Source of the DNA: Verpa conica
Taxonomy: Eukaryota; Ascomycota; Pezizomycetes; Pezizales; Morchellaceae
Direction: 5' to 3'
DNA: 64,000 bases
Assembly (NCBI GenBank): GCA_033030425.1
Contig: JAUFSD010000001.1
Span: 1,240,001 to 1,304,000 of the forward strand
In this document: positions 33,194 to 44,570 of the stretch, piece after piece
Position numbering within the stretch: the stretch's first letter is position 1
Layout of the letters: the number at the start of each line of letters is the position of its first letter
Position numbers and translations under genes: made by a program
The notes under the pieces: generated by a model
What the model was told of the DNA's origin: nothing
What the model saw: the letters and a program-made list of their open reading frames with translations, nothing else
The model's database searches: none

Positions 33194-36100
33194 GCACACT
33201 CGCAGTGAGAGATTGGTGACTTTTCACTTTCAACCTATCATAGCCCAGAAAAGCAGCAGAGATAGAAAAAGCAGAGTTTGTGCAAATAAGCAGGCGGTAT
33301 GTATTGGACCGAGCTTGCCTGGAGCTGGAGTGAACTGTGAGCTGTCCCTGATATGTAACTCTAGACATAAGTTTTGCTTGGTGCTGCTGTGGCGGTCGCC
33401 CCATATGCATATTATAATGAAGGATGCCGTAGCCGCGGGGAAGTCGTTCCAATGGCAAACCCCAGTACGCTACCTGCCGGTACAACACTTTCCCACGACC
33501 CCACGTTCTACCGGCTTTTGTTTTTTTGCAGGAGTGTTTTTTTACCTTACATATAGTTGCCTTCTTCCTGCAAGAATAGTAGAATTTTAAACTCTACTAC
33601 AAGTACTTGCAGCTTCGCAGGTAGTGAAGAAGTAGCTATCTCGCTCGCTACAAATACCTATACTTTATTGTCTTCCCCCGTGCGAGCCTGTACTTGCTTC
33701 TTTCAATCAACTATCCTATCTTTAGTCCCTTTTGAAATGCTAAGTGCTTGCTTACCTACTACTATATCATGGAACCTTTTATCTCTCTTTGTACAGCACA
33801 ATCGGCAGCAGCAGCCAACAAAAATGCAAGTCCGCAACCTCTTGAAGATAAACCAATTCGTCCTAACTAGAGCTCCGATCCGATGAACAAAGTTCCTCGT
33901 CACCAGCCAAGATTACCGTAAGCTTGATTAATACATATGTATCCGGATTACCTCTCCTCTTCGAAGGCACTAGGATTACTTGCTGCAATCGACACTATTT
34001 GCTGTGCCTGTGCCTGTGCCTGTGGATCTTGTGATTCCTTCCAACTTCTTTACACCTCCGGAGCCGTAAATGCAATGCGAAGTCAACTATTCACGGGCTT
34101 TGCTCCAGCTCGAATTGAGTTGATTATTTTCCGGTAGGTTCATCTAATTGTAGGAGTTGTAAGCTCAGTATCAAGGTTGAAGTTTTTAGACGCAGATATT
34201 GCTGGCTACGTAATAAGGAAACTGAAAAATGCACTACCACCAAAACCGGGGGAGGGGGGGGGAGGAAATGATAAGGCATATATTCTAAAAGCTAGCCTTT
34301 CCACTACATACTCTTTATATTTTGCACCTGTAGGCATTTCTATCACGGGAGATGATTGAGATCGTAGGAATTGTTTATGATCGGGCCTTGAGGGTTATAT
34401 TTCGAGAGAGAAAAAACCTTTAAAACATTCTTATTTGTTAATATATCTCACTTAACGCCGAACTCGAACTATCGTTCTATTTGAGCTGGCATGATGGGTA
34501 ACTGCTTTCAACTTTGTGTTTTGGCCCCATATTGACTCCGTACACAGCAGAAGGCGTAGACACTGGTGATAACCCTGGTCTAAATTTTTGATATCGGAAG
34601 CTTTATGATAACGTGGCTGGTCACGTGGGTCCTATTAATATTTACCGACGTTCTGGTTACCTATCTGCGGCCAAGTACCTTATCCACTAGAGTAATAGCG
34701 AGGCGTCAATAATCATAGCTCTCAACACGTAATAATTAGGAATTACATGTTTGAAGCATTCTGATAAAAAAGTAAGATGCTAAAAGGGTGCGTGCCTGAG
34801 AAATCACAGTGTAGTACATCCCTCTCATACAGTGACGTATGCTGCCAACAACATTGGAATGCTTATCCATATTTTCGTGACACCCTCACTAAATATCTGT
34901 CTTGTTTCTCTGCTCTGCATGAAAGGCTTTTCCCCCACATCGTCGATTTCGCTCCTGTCTCAATTTATCGCGGCTTACAAGACGTTACTATCACGGAGCT
35001 ACCCTGATTTTTTTGTTTGTTTAAAGAAGCATTTCTTAATACATACGTATGACGTAGAGAGGATCTCGATCTCTTTTTTTTTCGGGCCAGTATCAGTCGA
35101 GTGATTTGTTATGACTCGGCCACTTGCACATACTCAATGAGACAGCCTTGGGGGGTATTTACACTTCATTTGCTATAATTCACCGAGAAATCACTCGATC
35201 TTTCGGCGGTTAGAATGGTTCCCCGCGATTGCCGGTCTTATGACGCTGGCCCAGCATGCGAGTCGACTGGTTCACCGACAGAACAACGTAAACACATAGG
35301 ACGAGTGAAAGTTTGAAGATTGTGGCTGCAGTTATTTGGGGTATATCAGCCCGGTTTTTTTTTCGATTCCGGCGGCTTCTAGAAATATTTTACCGAGTAT
35401 CGAGTGATACGGCTCTATGTACTTATGATCAATTCATTCATTCGAGTGATACGTCTACCGGCGAACAATGGGGTCGGTTCTTTTTGTAATATAGAGGCTG
35501 GAGGAATCTGGAGGAATACAATTCTAAATACACGCTTTGAATATTCTAATAGGCGCGAAATCATGAGCTTGTTAGATATTGGTCTACTATCTAAAAAGAC
35601 ATTTTTTGTGATGATGATTAATTACTACTTACCTAGGTATACACATGTCACATACTATACATACTTTATAGCTATTATGAATAGTGGGTATGGGGGGCTA
35701 TTATTGATACCTTCTTGAATAATAATTAGTAAGTAGAGCCAAGCAACGCGCTAGTAAGTATCTGGGGGTATGGATAAATCTAGCATATTTAGTAAGGCAA
35801 TAGCCAATAGCTCGCTACTGTATTCCCTTATCAGATGCGCCAGCTTTCTACTATTGTAATAAGTGCTGTGGCTGGAACGTCAGGGAACGAAGTACTTGAG
35901 AAAAAGACTTTTGGTCAAGGCCAGCTGGTGTCGTATCAATGTACAGAAAATAAAATAAAAGGGTGTCATATTACATGTAGTGTCAGTAGGAGTTAAACCT
36001 AAGTTAAAATAATTTATGCTGAAAATTACGTTAGGAATCTAGTAAACAAAAAAAAACAAAAAACGTTAGGAATCTATATTATTATATACGTACCTTAGGC

Positions 36101-37234
36101 TATTTTGTTTGTACCACACTAAATAATTTTATTTATTCAAGATCAGAAGACACTTGCCCACATGAAGCCGTGTTAGAACCACCTCTCTATGGAACAGTGG
36201 AATATCCCAATAATAGCGCTTGGTACCGTACATGTATCATCTATTAAAGAGCCTAATTACGTTGCTAGATTTAGTGATTACATGTTACGATATAGAGGAC
36301 ATAAGACAATCCATTTAATAAATAATTCTTCGTGTGCCTACCGAGTAGCGTTTTTCATCATATATATACTTGTACGTCACGATCTCTATGCGCCCTACTA
36401 GGTGGTCCATCCAATGGAATATCTGCACTATGTGTATAAAGAAAAATTCTGACACTGGAAAGACCGCCTAACAGTCTCAACTATAAATTCTCGGCGCTAA
36501 AAGGTATGCATATAGAAATAAACTCTTCATTACTACCTACCATGCACGGGTAAATTGTGACGCATGGTTACATAGTGTAGTACTTTAAGGTTAAATTATC
36601 GACAACTATTTTCTCACACTTAGAGGATAAGTATTAGACTAGTGGAGCTACTGTGCTCTTCGGGGGTGGGAGGTTTTTGAACGTGTATTGAGCTTCTAGT
36701 AAGAATTTATAGGCCAGATGTGAGTAAAAGGGTAATGAAAGTAGGGGAGAAGGGATGCGAAGGGAGATGATGGGTGGAGAATGAGAATATGTGAGAGATA
36801 GAACTATAATTAAAGACTCCATGTGATTTTTTGTATGGTCTTTTTCTGCGTATGTTTTAGTACATTTTAATGCGTTAAGTTTCAAGAGTCTTCTATTCAT
36901 AGAATATAACTCGGCTGCATTACGACCTTAGTTAGCTATAGATGATGCCGAATACACTAAGGTAATATCTACTAAAACGGCCTGAATAGAATTTGTTTTC
37001 AAAAGATGAATTCAATTTATAGACCCCAACCCTTATCGGAAATCCTATTGCGTAATAAAAAACCTCAAGCCCACTAGCTCAATGCCTCCGTTATCTCTCT
37101 TTCCTTCTAGTGCTTTTATCAACCCATTAAATACACTGATATACCCACATTACCTTAGTACCACGCCCAAAATACAATATAACTTCAACAGCTTCCCTAC
37201 CCAATCATACATCGATCCACCATCAGACTTTTGA
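33194..37234. other. 4-kb AT-rich gene desert
   Basis: Only short open frames, none with a domain I can name. Probably decayed repeats. It includes tgcctgtgcctgtgcctgtgg (34008-34026 region), a TGCCTG simple repeat, and a G9 run near 34250. Confidence 0.4.
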
Positions 37235-38059
37235 ACCGTAAATATATCCGTAAGATACCTTGAAAGGGAACATTCAAAGTATTGGACCCCCGAAGGTCTC
37301 CGTTTGTTTAAAACATGTTTGGGAAGAAAAACTCAAATTATCAAACCCCGAACCCCTCGATTCATTTACAAGACATCTGGAAAGCAAGCATTCGGAATCA
37401 ACATTCGAAGTCTTCTATTCATTTACAGGGTACCTGTAAAACGAACACCCAAGCTCAGCTCCCAAAGCCCTCAACTTTTTTACAAGATGCCTATAAAGCG
37501 GGAATCCGAACTCAACCCCCAAACCCCTCCGTTTGTCCCCCGTAAAATACATATCTCTAAGGAGAATATTCCCAGAGATGTCCCCCCGCTTTCATTTTCT
37601 CAGATACCTAACCCTAAGGAAGATATCCTTAAAGAGCTCACTCCGTGTATCCCTCATCAAATTTCTACCTCTAAGGACGATACTCCCGAAGATAGCTCAT
37701 TACATGGGTCTCTCAAAAAATTGCAATACCTACCCCTCCTCAGCGACCGTCAAACCCGCGAACTAGTCGAGAAAGGCCGCTCCAAGGACTCAGGATCTCG
37801 ATACAGCAAAAGCAACATTATCCAGGGAAGAGCCGCTGAAATTCGGATTTCTAGAGGAAGAAATGGTCGTGTTGGTCGGTATTCAGACTGGGGGGTAGGT
37901 ATTGGTCCATATTCCGACGGAGAACCAGGATTCAGTAACCCCGGCGGCTGCGGGTGCTCGTGTACTAGGCGCAATTTTGACGTACCACAGCACGGAAACA
38001 GATACGAGGGTCAACGTATATGCAAAGAAGGTGAAGAGGTGGATGGAATATGGGGATGA
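37235..38059 (+). CDS. Hypothetical ORF built on six or more 19-residue repeats
   Basis: An open frame from 37235 to the stop at 38059. At least six consecutive 57-bp/19-aa units run from 37355 to 37696, starting PRFIYK, LLFIYR, PQLFYK, PPFVPR, PPLSFS and TPCIPH; two weaker units precede them. Later units carry a KE/KD pair at the same place (ISKEN, NPKED, TSKDD). The C-terminal part is Arg/Ser/Gly-rich. No ATG occurs in frame before the third unit, so the true start is missing: either an upstream exon or a broken gene. A 65-nt intron (donor gtcggt near 37873, acceptor ag at 37938) would switch to an open frame ending at 38087 with VTPAAAGARVLGAIL, which looks more protein-like. Function not recognised. 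Confidence 0.45.
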   Translation, partial: TVNISVRYLEREHSKYWTPEGLRLFKTCLGRKTQIIKPRTPRFIYKTSGKQAFGINIRSLLFIYRVPVKRTPKLSSQSPQLFYKMPIKRESELNPQTPPFVPRKIHISKENIPRDVPPLSFSQIPNPKEDILKELTPCIPHQISTSKDDTPEDSSLHGSLKKLQYLPLLSDRQTRELVEKGRSKDSGSRYSKSNIIQGRAAEIRISRGRNGRVGRYSDWGVGIGPYSDGEPGFSNPGGCGCSCTRRNFDVPQHGNRYEGQRICKEGEEVDGIWG

Positions 38060-38087
38060 TGGGCTTGGGCCTGTTGGACTGCAGTAG

Positions 38088-38809
38088 TAATATGTGGGAT
38101 TTGTATGTTGTATTTAAATTTTGTACACACTGCCAGACAGATGTGCCACTGGCTACGGTTTTGTTCTCTGGTATTTATTAGGCATTGGAGTTTATTTAGG
38201 CTAGATATCACTGAAGGTAGTTTCTATTCATTATGTCTACGTAAAAACTATGGAAAGTAACCTGGGTGTTTTCTGTGCCTCCATCAGTGATTTCAGCAGA
38301 GACTTATACCCGGTCCTAGCATTAATTATATAATCCTCTCCATCTATTGATTCTAGTAATAAACAAACCCCCTATTGCCCTCTTAAATAGTTCTAACCAT
38401 CAAACCTGTAGCATTTCCCCATAGGACCGAGAACTGTAGTACGAACCCGGGTACTGAGTCTCAGTAGACTCATGTATTGAAGCCTACCTATCAGTGCTCT
38501 CCACTTGCCGCAACACTAACGGCCCAATTACGCAAATGAGTCAATAAAACATGCAACAAGGAGATTAACCGCGCGGGAAGAAAAAAATAAATATACAACA
38601 AACTCTAAATTAAGTGAATCCCTTCGTCAAGTTACATGTGGTACGTGTGCATCACTATTGATGTTTCGGCTTTAGAATGTGGGAGAACCCTTACCCTAAG
38701 GATGTATCCAGTCATGTCAGCATCACTACCATTTAACTCCTCTTCTTTTTAACATTCATCCTTATGCGATCTCAGGCTCATCTTACTAACAGCAAAGCCA
38801 CCTTACAAG
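38088..38809. other. Intergenic / promoter region of the SIM-Cys-rich gene
   Basis: About 0.7 kb of mixed composition with no coding signal. It should hold the promoter of the 38810 gene. Confidence 0.35.
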
Positions 38810-39448
38810 ATGTCAAAAGGTAAATTCACCCTCATAGATCTCAGCTCCAGCTCCAGATCCCCAATCCCAATCGATGGTCCCTCGTTGTCATTGCCATCAT
38901 CCTCAAATCCAAAGAAACGCACCCGCAGCGATTCCCTCGCCCTCAATACTGTACCAAAAATTGAAGAACTAGCCAGCCACTTCTACACCAGCGATGGCCT
39001 CCACAAGCACCTGATGTCACTCACGCCTAATACACTCTCCCAGATGCTACTTTTGACCCTCTCACCCCATCACTTCAGGCCCAAACCTTCAATACCCACA
39101 AGAACAACGAAATACGCATATTGCATTTACTGCCATAAAGCGTACGACATGAGGAATAACCTATCTGGCTGTAAGGTTAAGCATTGGGGGGCTCTAGAGG
39201 ATGTTAAAGAATATGCGGGTGAAAAGACATGGACTTGTTGTGGCGATAGGGTGAGCTATATAGATTGGGACGGTGATTCCTATTCGGATCCAGTCGATGA
39301 GAAACCATACTGCTATACTGGAAAGCACTGGAATACTGAGCCTGAGGACGGGAGATTGTGGAGCGAGGGCTGGGAGGAAAGCGGGAGGACTTGTGAGGAT
39401 AGAGGCTGTTGGGTGTTGGACAAGGCTGTAGTAATGAAAGAAGGCTAG
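38810..39448 (+). CDS. SIM-like and CHORD-like Cys/His-domain protein (paralogue A)
   Basis: Intronless, 212 aa. The N-terminus has the hydrophobic-acidic word FTLIDLSSSS followed by Ser, typical of a SUMO-interacting motif, then a basic KKRTR nuclear-signal-like patch. Residues about 107-200 contain ordered Cys/His: YCIYCHKAYD, then GCKVKHWG, then WTCCGD, then PYCYTGKHW, then RTCEDRGCW. The order C-x2-C, C-x3-H, W-x-CC, C-x3-H resembles the CHORD type of zinc domain, but the second half differs. It converges on a paralogue at 39931-40632 with the same layout. Zinc binding and nuclear, SUMO-linked function are inferred, not shown. The family is not one I can name. Confidence 0.8.
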   Translation: MSKGKFTLIDLSSSSRSPIPIDGPSLSLPSSSNPKKRTRSDSLALNTVPKIEELASHFYTSDGLHKHLMSLTPNTLSQMLLLTLSPHHFRPKPSIPTRTTKYAYCIYCHKAYDMRNNLSGCKVKHWGALEDVKEYAGEKTWTCCGDRVSYIDWDGDSYSDPVDEKPYCYTGKHWNTEPEDGRLWSEGWEESGRTCEDRGCWVLDKAVVMKEG

Positions 39449-39930
39449 GGGTTGAGGGTGGAGGGGAGAGTACAGTTATATCTTATATTGAGTGTTACTT
39501 GTACATAAAGCATAGAAGTGTACTATAAATCCAACCTTACGCCTGAATATGCCAGAAACGTCAGGCTAATCAACGGGCCCCAGACTCACAACGCATATTA
39601 ATTCTCATGTGATATCACTCGATATACAACAACTCTAAGGGGGACCAACTACACCTCTCGATCCGTCTACGATAGACATCTCATGTCATCGCCAGCTATA
39701 TTTTTATCTTGCCACTGTACTCTACTGTAGGAGTAGAACTAGGATTTAAATTTAGCTATCATCTAGTGAAGATAGTTTATCTGTTTTATTTAGAGTAAAA
39801 TTTATTTGCTTCTTTCTTCCTGTGATAATTGACATGTTTCTTATTGTTGTGTATTGGGCCTGGCATAAACATCATGAACCCCCTCCCATAAGCCGTATCT
39901 ATAAATCAACCATAGAAAAAAAAGAAAACC
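39449..39930. other. Convergent intergenic spacer between the two paralogues
   Basis: 0.48 kb between two stop codons facing each other. It is AT-rich, without open frames or notable repeats, and must hold both 3' ends. Confidence 0.5.
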
Positions 39931-40632
39931 TCAACTCTCCCCCATCTTCTTGAGCTCCTCCTCACATTCCAAGTCCTCACATGTCATTCCACTCTCTGCC
40001 CATTCCTTCCACCATATCCCTTCCTCCTCGTCACCGCTACAAACCTCGACATCCCAGTGCGCACCCTGGTAGCACCATGGCTCATCCTCCTCTGGTGGGG
40101 GCCTCCAAAATTTATGGCTCTCGTAATACACATATAGCCCACAACACGTAAACTCTTCGTCCTCAAATTCACCCCAGTGTTTAACCTTACACCCATAGTT
40201 GTTATTCTTATCGTATATTTTATGACAGTATACACAGTGTGCCAGTGTTGGTGCTGGCTTTACTTTTACTTTTGTTGATTTTCCCCTGCTTCGTGTTTGT
40301 CTGGGAATGTGGGAGAGGAGCATGGTTGCTAGCACTGGCCTCGGGAAGGATATGAGGCGCTCGTAGAGGTCGTCGCGGTCTGGGTATTGTGCTGCGAGAT
40401 CAGCGAGACTTGGGAGCGGAACCTCTAATGGTTCTGCAGGGGGCTCAGAATCATAGTCTGAGTACTCAGGCTCAGCACTACGTTCCGGGTCGAGGGTGAG
40501 TTTTTCGGTTAAGGTGTTTAAAGGTGGTGTAGGTTGGGGGGGAGAGCTGGATAGTAGGTCTATAACCTCGATCGCTGGCTCGGCTTTTTTCTGAGGCGGT
40601 TTTTTCTTCGTTGCCTTCTTTCTAGGGGGCAT
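39931..40632 (-). CDS. SIM-like and CHORD-like Cys/His-domain protein (paralogue B)
   Basis: Intronless, 233 aa. It begins with a strongly basic MPPRKKATKKKPPQKK, then IEVIDLLSSSPP, a textbook SUMO-interacting motif (hydrophobic core next to acidic and Ser residues). An acidic EYSDYDSEPPAEP region follows. A shared helical segment (LYERLISFPRPVLATMLL versus LHKHLMSLTPNTLSQMLL in paralogue A) precedes the Cys/His domain: HCVYCHKIYDKNNNYGCKVKHWG, then FTCCGLYVYY, then PWCYQGAHW and MTCEDLEC (shown in parts). Overall identity to paralogue A is modest, but every Cys and His of the domain is conserved in order, so selection on a metal-binding fold is likely. Single intact copies in inverted orientation suggest an old local duplication. 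Confidence 0.82.
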   Translation of the reverse strand: MPPRKKATKKKPPQKKAEPAIEVIDLLSSSPPQPTPPLNTLTEKLTLDPERSAEPEYSDYDSEPPAEPLEVPLPSLADLAAQYPDRDDLYERLISFPRPVLATMLLSHIPRQTRSRGKSTKVKVKPAPTLAHCVYCHKIYDKNNNYGCKVKHWGEFEDEEFTCCGLYVYYESHKFWRPPPEEDEPWCYQGAHWDVEVCSGDEEEGIWWKEWAESGMTCEDLECEEELKKMGES

Positions 40633-40939
40633 TATTTCGTGGGAGTGTTCTAGACGAACGACGCGGTGTAGTTAGTAGGCTGGCCAGGATGAATTCAGGG
40701 GATTGAGGCTTGATATGGCCTTTTGGCTGTGTATCAGTGGTTACGCGCGAGTTGCTTGTTTTTTCGGGCTCCCGCACCCTCTTAGTCTTAGGGTTTATAT
40801 GGTTCAGATTACGTTGAAAATTATGGAGCCGCAAAGATTCCTTTTGTACCTATAAACAAGAAAAAGAAAACCAGTAATGAAATAATAAAATAAACAAAAA
40901 GAGAGTTAGGCAATAAGCTACACCTAAGTTAACCGAGTG

Positions 40940-43090
40940 ATCACGTATGAATAATATCTCATTTGAGCTCATATAAGACCGGGCAACCTCAAAATACCCT
41001 CAAAATACTGCCCTATACAGAGCTGTATATATATAGTTTCCAGGGGGGGGGGATACTTCAAATCCATTCAATTAACAGTCGGACTACTTCTAAATAACCT
41101 TTATAAGCCGCCCAGCATAGAGCTATGTTATCTGGAACACTAAGGAACGATATCTCGTCTCTAGATATCACCAGACAACTGAAAAGTGCCCTAGAAAACA
41201 TGTTGCCTAGAGGTTACTGAAGGGCACAAGACCCTCAAGTTCGAGGTCTTCGTTGGCTTGTAGGAATGACATGCTATACGGCCTTGTAATAAGTCGAAGA
41301 ATTGTGCCTATTGAAAAACACTCATCACAATCTTTGAGATGGGAAGGCGTATATATAAATAAATGCATGTTCCAAGAAAAGGGGAGATCTTAAGGAGTTT
41401 CTTGAGGTGGTTCTGGCTATTATAGGGATAGCAAAAAGCGCTGAAAGATAGGAAAGTTGTACTACAAGCCGTGACAATTTTGAAGTTGGAGCCGTGAGAA
41501 ATAATTGAGCCCCTGAGAATGTGCTCTTGAGCAGAATAATGAGCTAGGTTGGTGGTGTTACTAGTCTCATTGATGGTTACAGGTATCTAATAGTGTTTCT
41601 GCGGTAAATCTAGGTCCTCAAGCTCGTAGTTGTTTGGCTGTACAGAAACTACTACCTGTACTTCATCAGCGGTAAGTGTCTACCTAGCCTTCACAAGCAA
41701 TGATGGAACACCCAGGGCCAATTCTACATAGCTGCTAGGTTGATTCCGAATCTTTTTCGTGAACCTGTCGTATATATGATCTAGAGATCCGGCCAGTAGA
41801 GGTAACTTTAAACTCGCTAAGGGTAACAGGATTTCTATTTGAGACTGTATAAGCAAGAACCTAATCCGCTTAGTATAATATAAAAACTACTTGTAATATC
41901 ATAACTCATAATGAATAAGTTCAGAAACTATTCTGTCTTTGCAGTTGTTCTAGATTCTGATTGATTTTTCTCATTGGTAGAAGCCTGCGTATTTCGAGGC
42001 TTTGCTAAGGTCTCGACTTTAACCGCTACTCTGGATTTGAAGTAGCTTTGTATTTCTTCTGGATGGTCGTAGCTGGTAACGAATAGCTTGATACCGTCTT
42101 CTATCATCCGGTGGAAGGGTTTAAAGAGCCCTTCTCTCTGGATTTCTTATTCACATTCATTCAAAGCGTTAAAAAGAAAGAATATCTGGTCAAAAGATGC
42201 GAAACTGCAGACAGAGAGGGGAGGGTTTATAAATCCCCGTGTTTGGGTGCTTTCTATTGTCGTTAATTCTATCGTATAGTGCTTCAAGCTCAGTAGGTAG
42301 CCTTTGATTCGGTAAGCAAGCTGCTTAAACAGGCCAACAAAGATATACATGTAGATTGGAATTTTTCGCTCTTGCTCTTTAGAGTTGAAGTATATATAGG
42401 TTATTGTATTTTTTTAAGCCTATGCCTATTCTAGGGGGCAATCGACTATAATCAGAGATATAACAGGAAGGAAGACTACGTGCTTAGCAAAAATTAGATA
42501 CATGTATCTAATGAGACTTCTAAATAGTAAACTACATACCTGATAAAGGTTACTTGGCTCCAGCTAGTAAAACGCCCAGGTTAGAATTAGAATTAATCTA
42601 TAGTTGGAGGCTCTGCTGTACATATGAATACCATAACCCCAAAGCAAGGGATTTGGTTTTTCTGGCCCCGCCCTTGAACTTCCGGTGTCTGTAAAGGCCG
42701 GTATCTGTAAAAGCCAGTGTATGTAAAGGTCGCTTCCCTGTATCATCTCGACTATTGCTGCTGATATTGATGTACTTTTCATTCGTGTCCTCTGGATATA
42801 GCCAACTGAGAAGCCTTTTATGCTTTTCCTGTGATGAATTAAATGATTTAGCTTAGATATGCCAATACAGCGAGAGTTAGGGTGTTTACCCATGTGGCCT
42901 ATGATTTTCCTAAGTGGCCCTTCTTTGATGTCAGTTTCCTTTTGAGTTCTTCCAGCTCTTTTACGCATCTTTCTAAAGCTCCACCATTTTCGTCAAGGGT
43001 ATTTATTGCTGTCGACTGTGCACCCTTGGTAGTAGTCAAGAACGGTAGTAAGATGTTTGTCAAGAGACTTAAGTTCTCCTATGGGATTTT
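40940..43090 (-). pseudogene. NACHT-ankyrin (STAND/NLR-like) gene relic
   Basis: Reading the minus strand in all frames recovers, in the right order, pieces of a fungal STAND protein interrupted by stops and frameshifts. Near 42995-42905 is an N-terminal helical segment (GGALERCVKELEELKRKL). Near 42817-42730 is WLYPEDTNEKYI...RDDTGK, the linker before the NTPase. A degraded Walker A region (LLWGYGIHMYS) follows near 42660-42600, then a Walker B-like LFNALNECE with KLFVTSYDHPEEIQSYF near 42195-42000. A winged-helix-like block with ADEVQVVVSVQP and NLAHYSAQEHILR lies near 41680-41445. Finally there is an ankyrin unit, ALCWAAYKGYLEVVRLLIEW, near 41125-41060, and a second partial one near 41030-40950. 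Such proteins act in fungal non-self recognition and programmed cell death. At least five stops or shifts make it non-functional. Confidence 0.8.
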
Positions 43091-43709
43091 GAAATCTTTC
43101 TAGAGCACGCTTGACACCCGGGTGTACTAGTCATAGCAATGACATATCGAGGTGCTTATGAGCAATCATACTCGCAGCAACGCTTAACCCATCTATAGCC
43201 GGGTATCGCTTTTTCAAAGTAACAATTTGTAGATAGATATACCGGAAGAGGGTGAATAGCGACTACCAAAGTTCTGTCGATGGCTGAGAAGTAGAAACAA
43301 AACCCACAAACAAGACTCAAAAAAGCAAATCTTCCCAAGTTTTTTGGAGTGATGGCTGTACACGTGATTTGTGTCACATATATGCACGCAATGTAGAGTG
43401 AAGCATGAGGATTTCCCCCGCTAGTTAAATCAAAACATCCCCGAGATCGTCGAACATATCTACATGTAGTCTAGAGTGTTTAAAGAAAGTACCATATCTA
43501 TGCACAGGTTTTGTACAAGAATACTCTTCAGTTTCTATTCAATCCAGATAACTACTGTGTACTCATAAATATAACTTACACCTATATCAACAATAAAAAA
43601 GAGCTACGAAAGTCTGGTATTACAACCCTAAAACGCCTCATACCATATACTAATACCCCCTCAAGACACATCCTCGATATCATCTAAAAGACTCCTGCAC
43701 TTACCCCAC
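43091..43709. other. Intergenic, no supported gene
   Basis: 0.6 kb between the NACHT relic and CAX4. The 73-codon minus frame at 43156-43377 has no family signature; it could be further decayed sequence upstream of the relic. Confidence 0.35.
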
Positions 43710-44570
43710 TCACCTCCTCTTCTTCTCCTCTATCAACAACCTCACCCCCTCCTCAACCACAAGCCCACCCTTCGCCTTACACCACACCTCCCACTCCCAC
43801 CTCACTAGGTCCACCTCTGTACATAAATCTTTGATACATGCCACCTGCCCTACCCATAGAATCCAGTCCCAAAGCCTTCTCCCACCCGTCAAGGTTTCCA
43901 AACCCCAACTTCCTGCTTCACCAAGTTTTGTCTTCCGTAACCACGCCGTGAAAACAAACCATCCAAGCGCAAACACAATACCAACCGAATATCCACACAC
44001 GACCTGCATCTCCGTATGATACGATAGATATATCCTGCTCATAGTAACCATCACAGAACCGAGTATACTCGTTGTTGATAGGAGTACCCTCTGGTACCGT
44101 GGGAGGTGGCTTGCACGCAGGTATATCCAGAGGGAGAAGTAGACTGCAAAGAAGGCAACAAATTGCGCATGAGAAGATGGCATCCCATAGCCTTTGCCGT
44201 ACATTTCTACACCACCTATATATCAGCAAATGAATCCGAAAGAGAAATCCCAGAGGGAGGGAGGAATAAATACGTTTAGGGCGTTGCTGTTTGAAGCACC
44301 GCTTTAGCACCCAATTCAACGCCTCACACGCCAGTTGCCCAGCAAGCATAAGTAACACCTCCAGCTCGCGCTGGGCGACCGATAGTGTAACATATGATAT
44401 AACAAGTGCCTGTGGAACGAGCGCGAGCCATGCGCACACAAGAGATAAAGGGTCGTCTGGATTCTGCTTGCCTGGTTAGTTCTTGACAATGAATAAAAGA
44501 AGAGGTAACGAACATAGTATACGTGCGTGAGGCTTAGAGAAGCAAGAGGGGGTTCAAAATGGTCCCCCAT
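43710..44570 (-). CDS. CAX4: Dolichyl-diphosphatase Cax4/Cwh8 (PAP2 superfamily)
   Basis: Three exons: 44570-44514, 44463-44274 and 44206-43710 (247 aa; yeast enzyme about 240). The enzyme removes a phosphate from dolichyl diphosphate on the luminal side of the ER so that the lipid carrier can be reused in N-glycosylation. The N-terminal signature LASLSLTHVYYNPDDPLS requires the intron with the unusual donor gttcgt. Phosphatase motifs are in order: KRCFKQQRPK, PSSHAQF, and SRIYLSYHTEMQVVCG. Four or more hydrophobic segments are visible (WLALVPQALVISYVTL, LLMLAGQLACEAL, FVAFFAVYFSLWIYL, GIVFALGWFVFTAWL). The C-terminus ends in a basic EEKKRR tail, which may serve ER retention. Confidence 0.92.
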
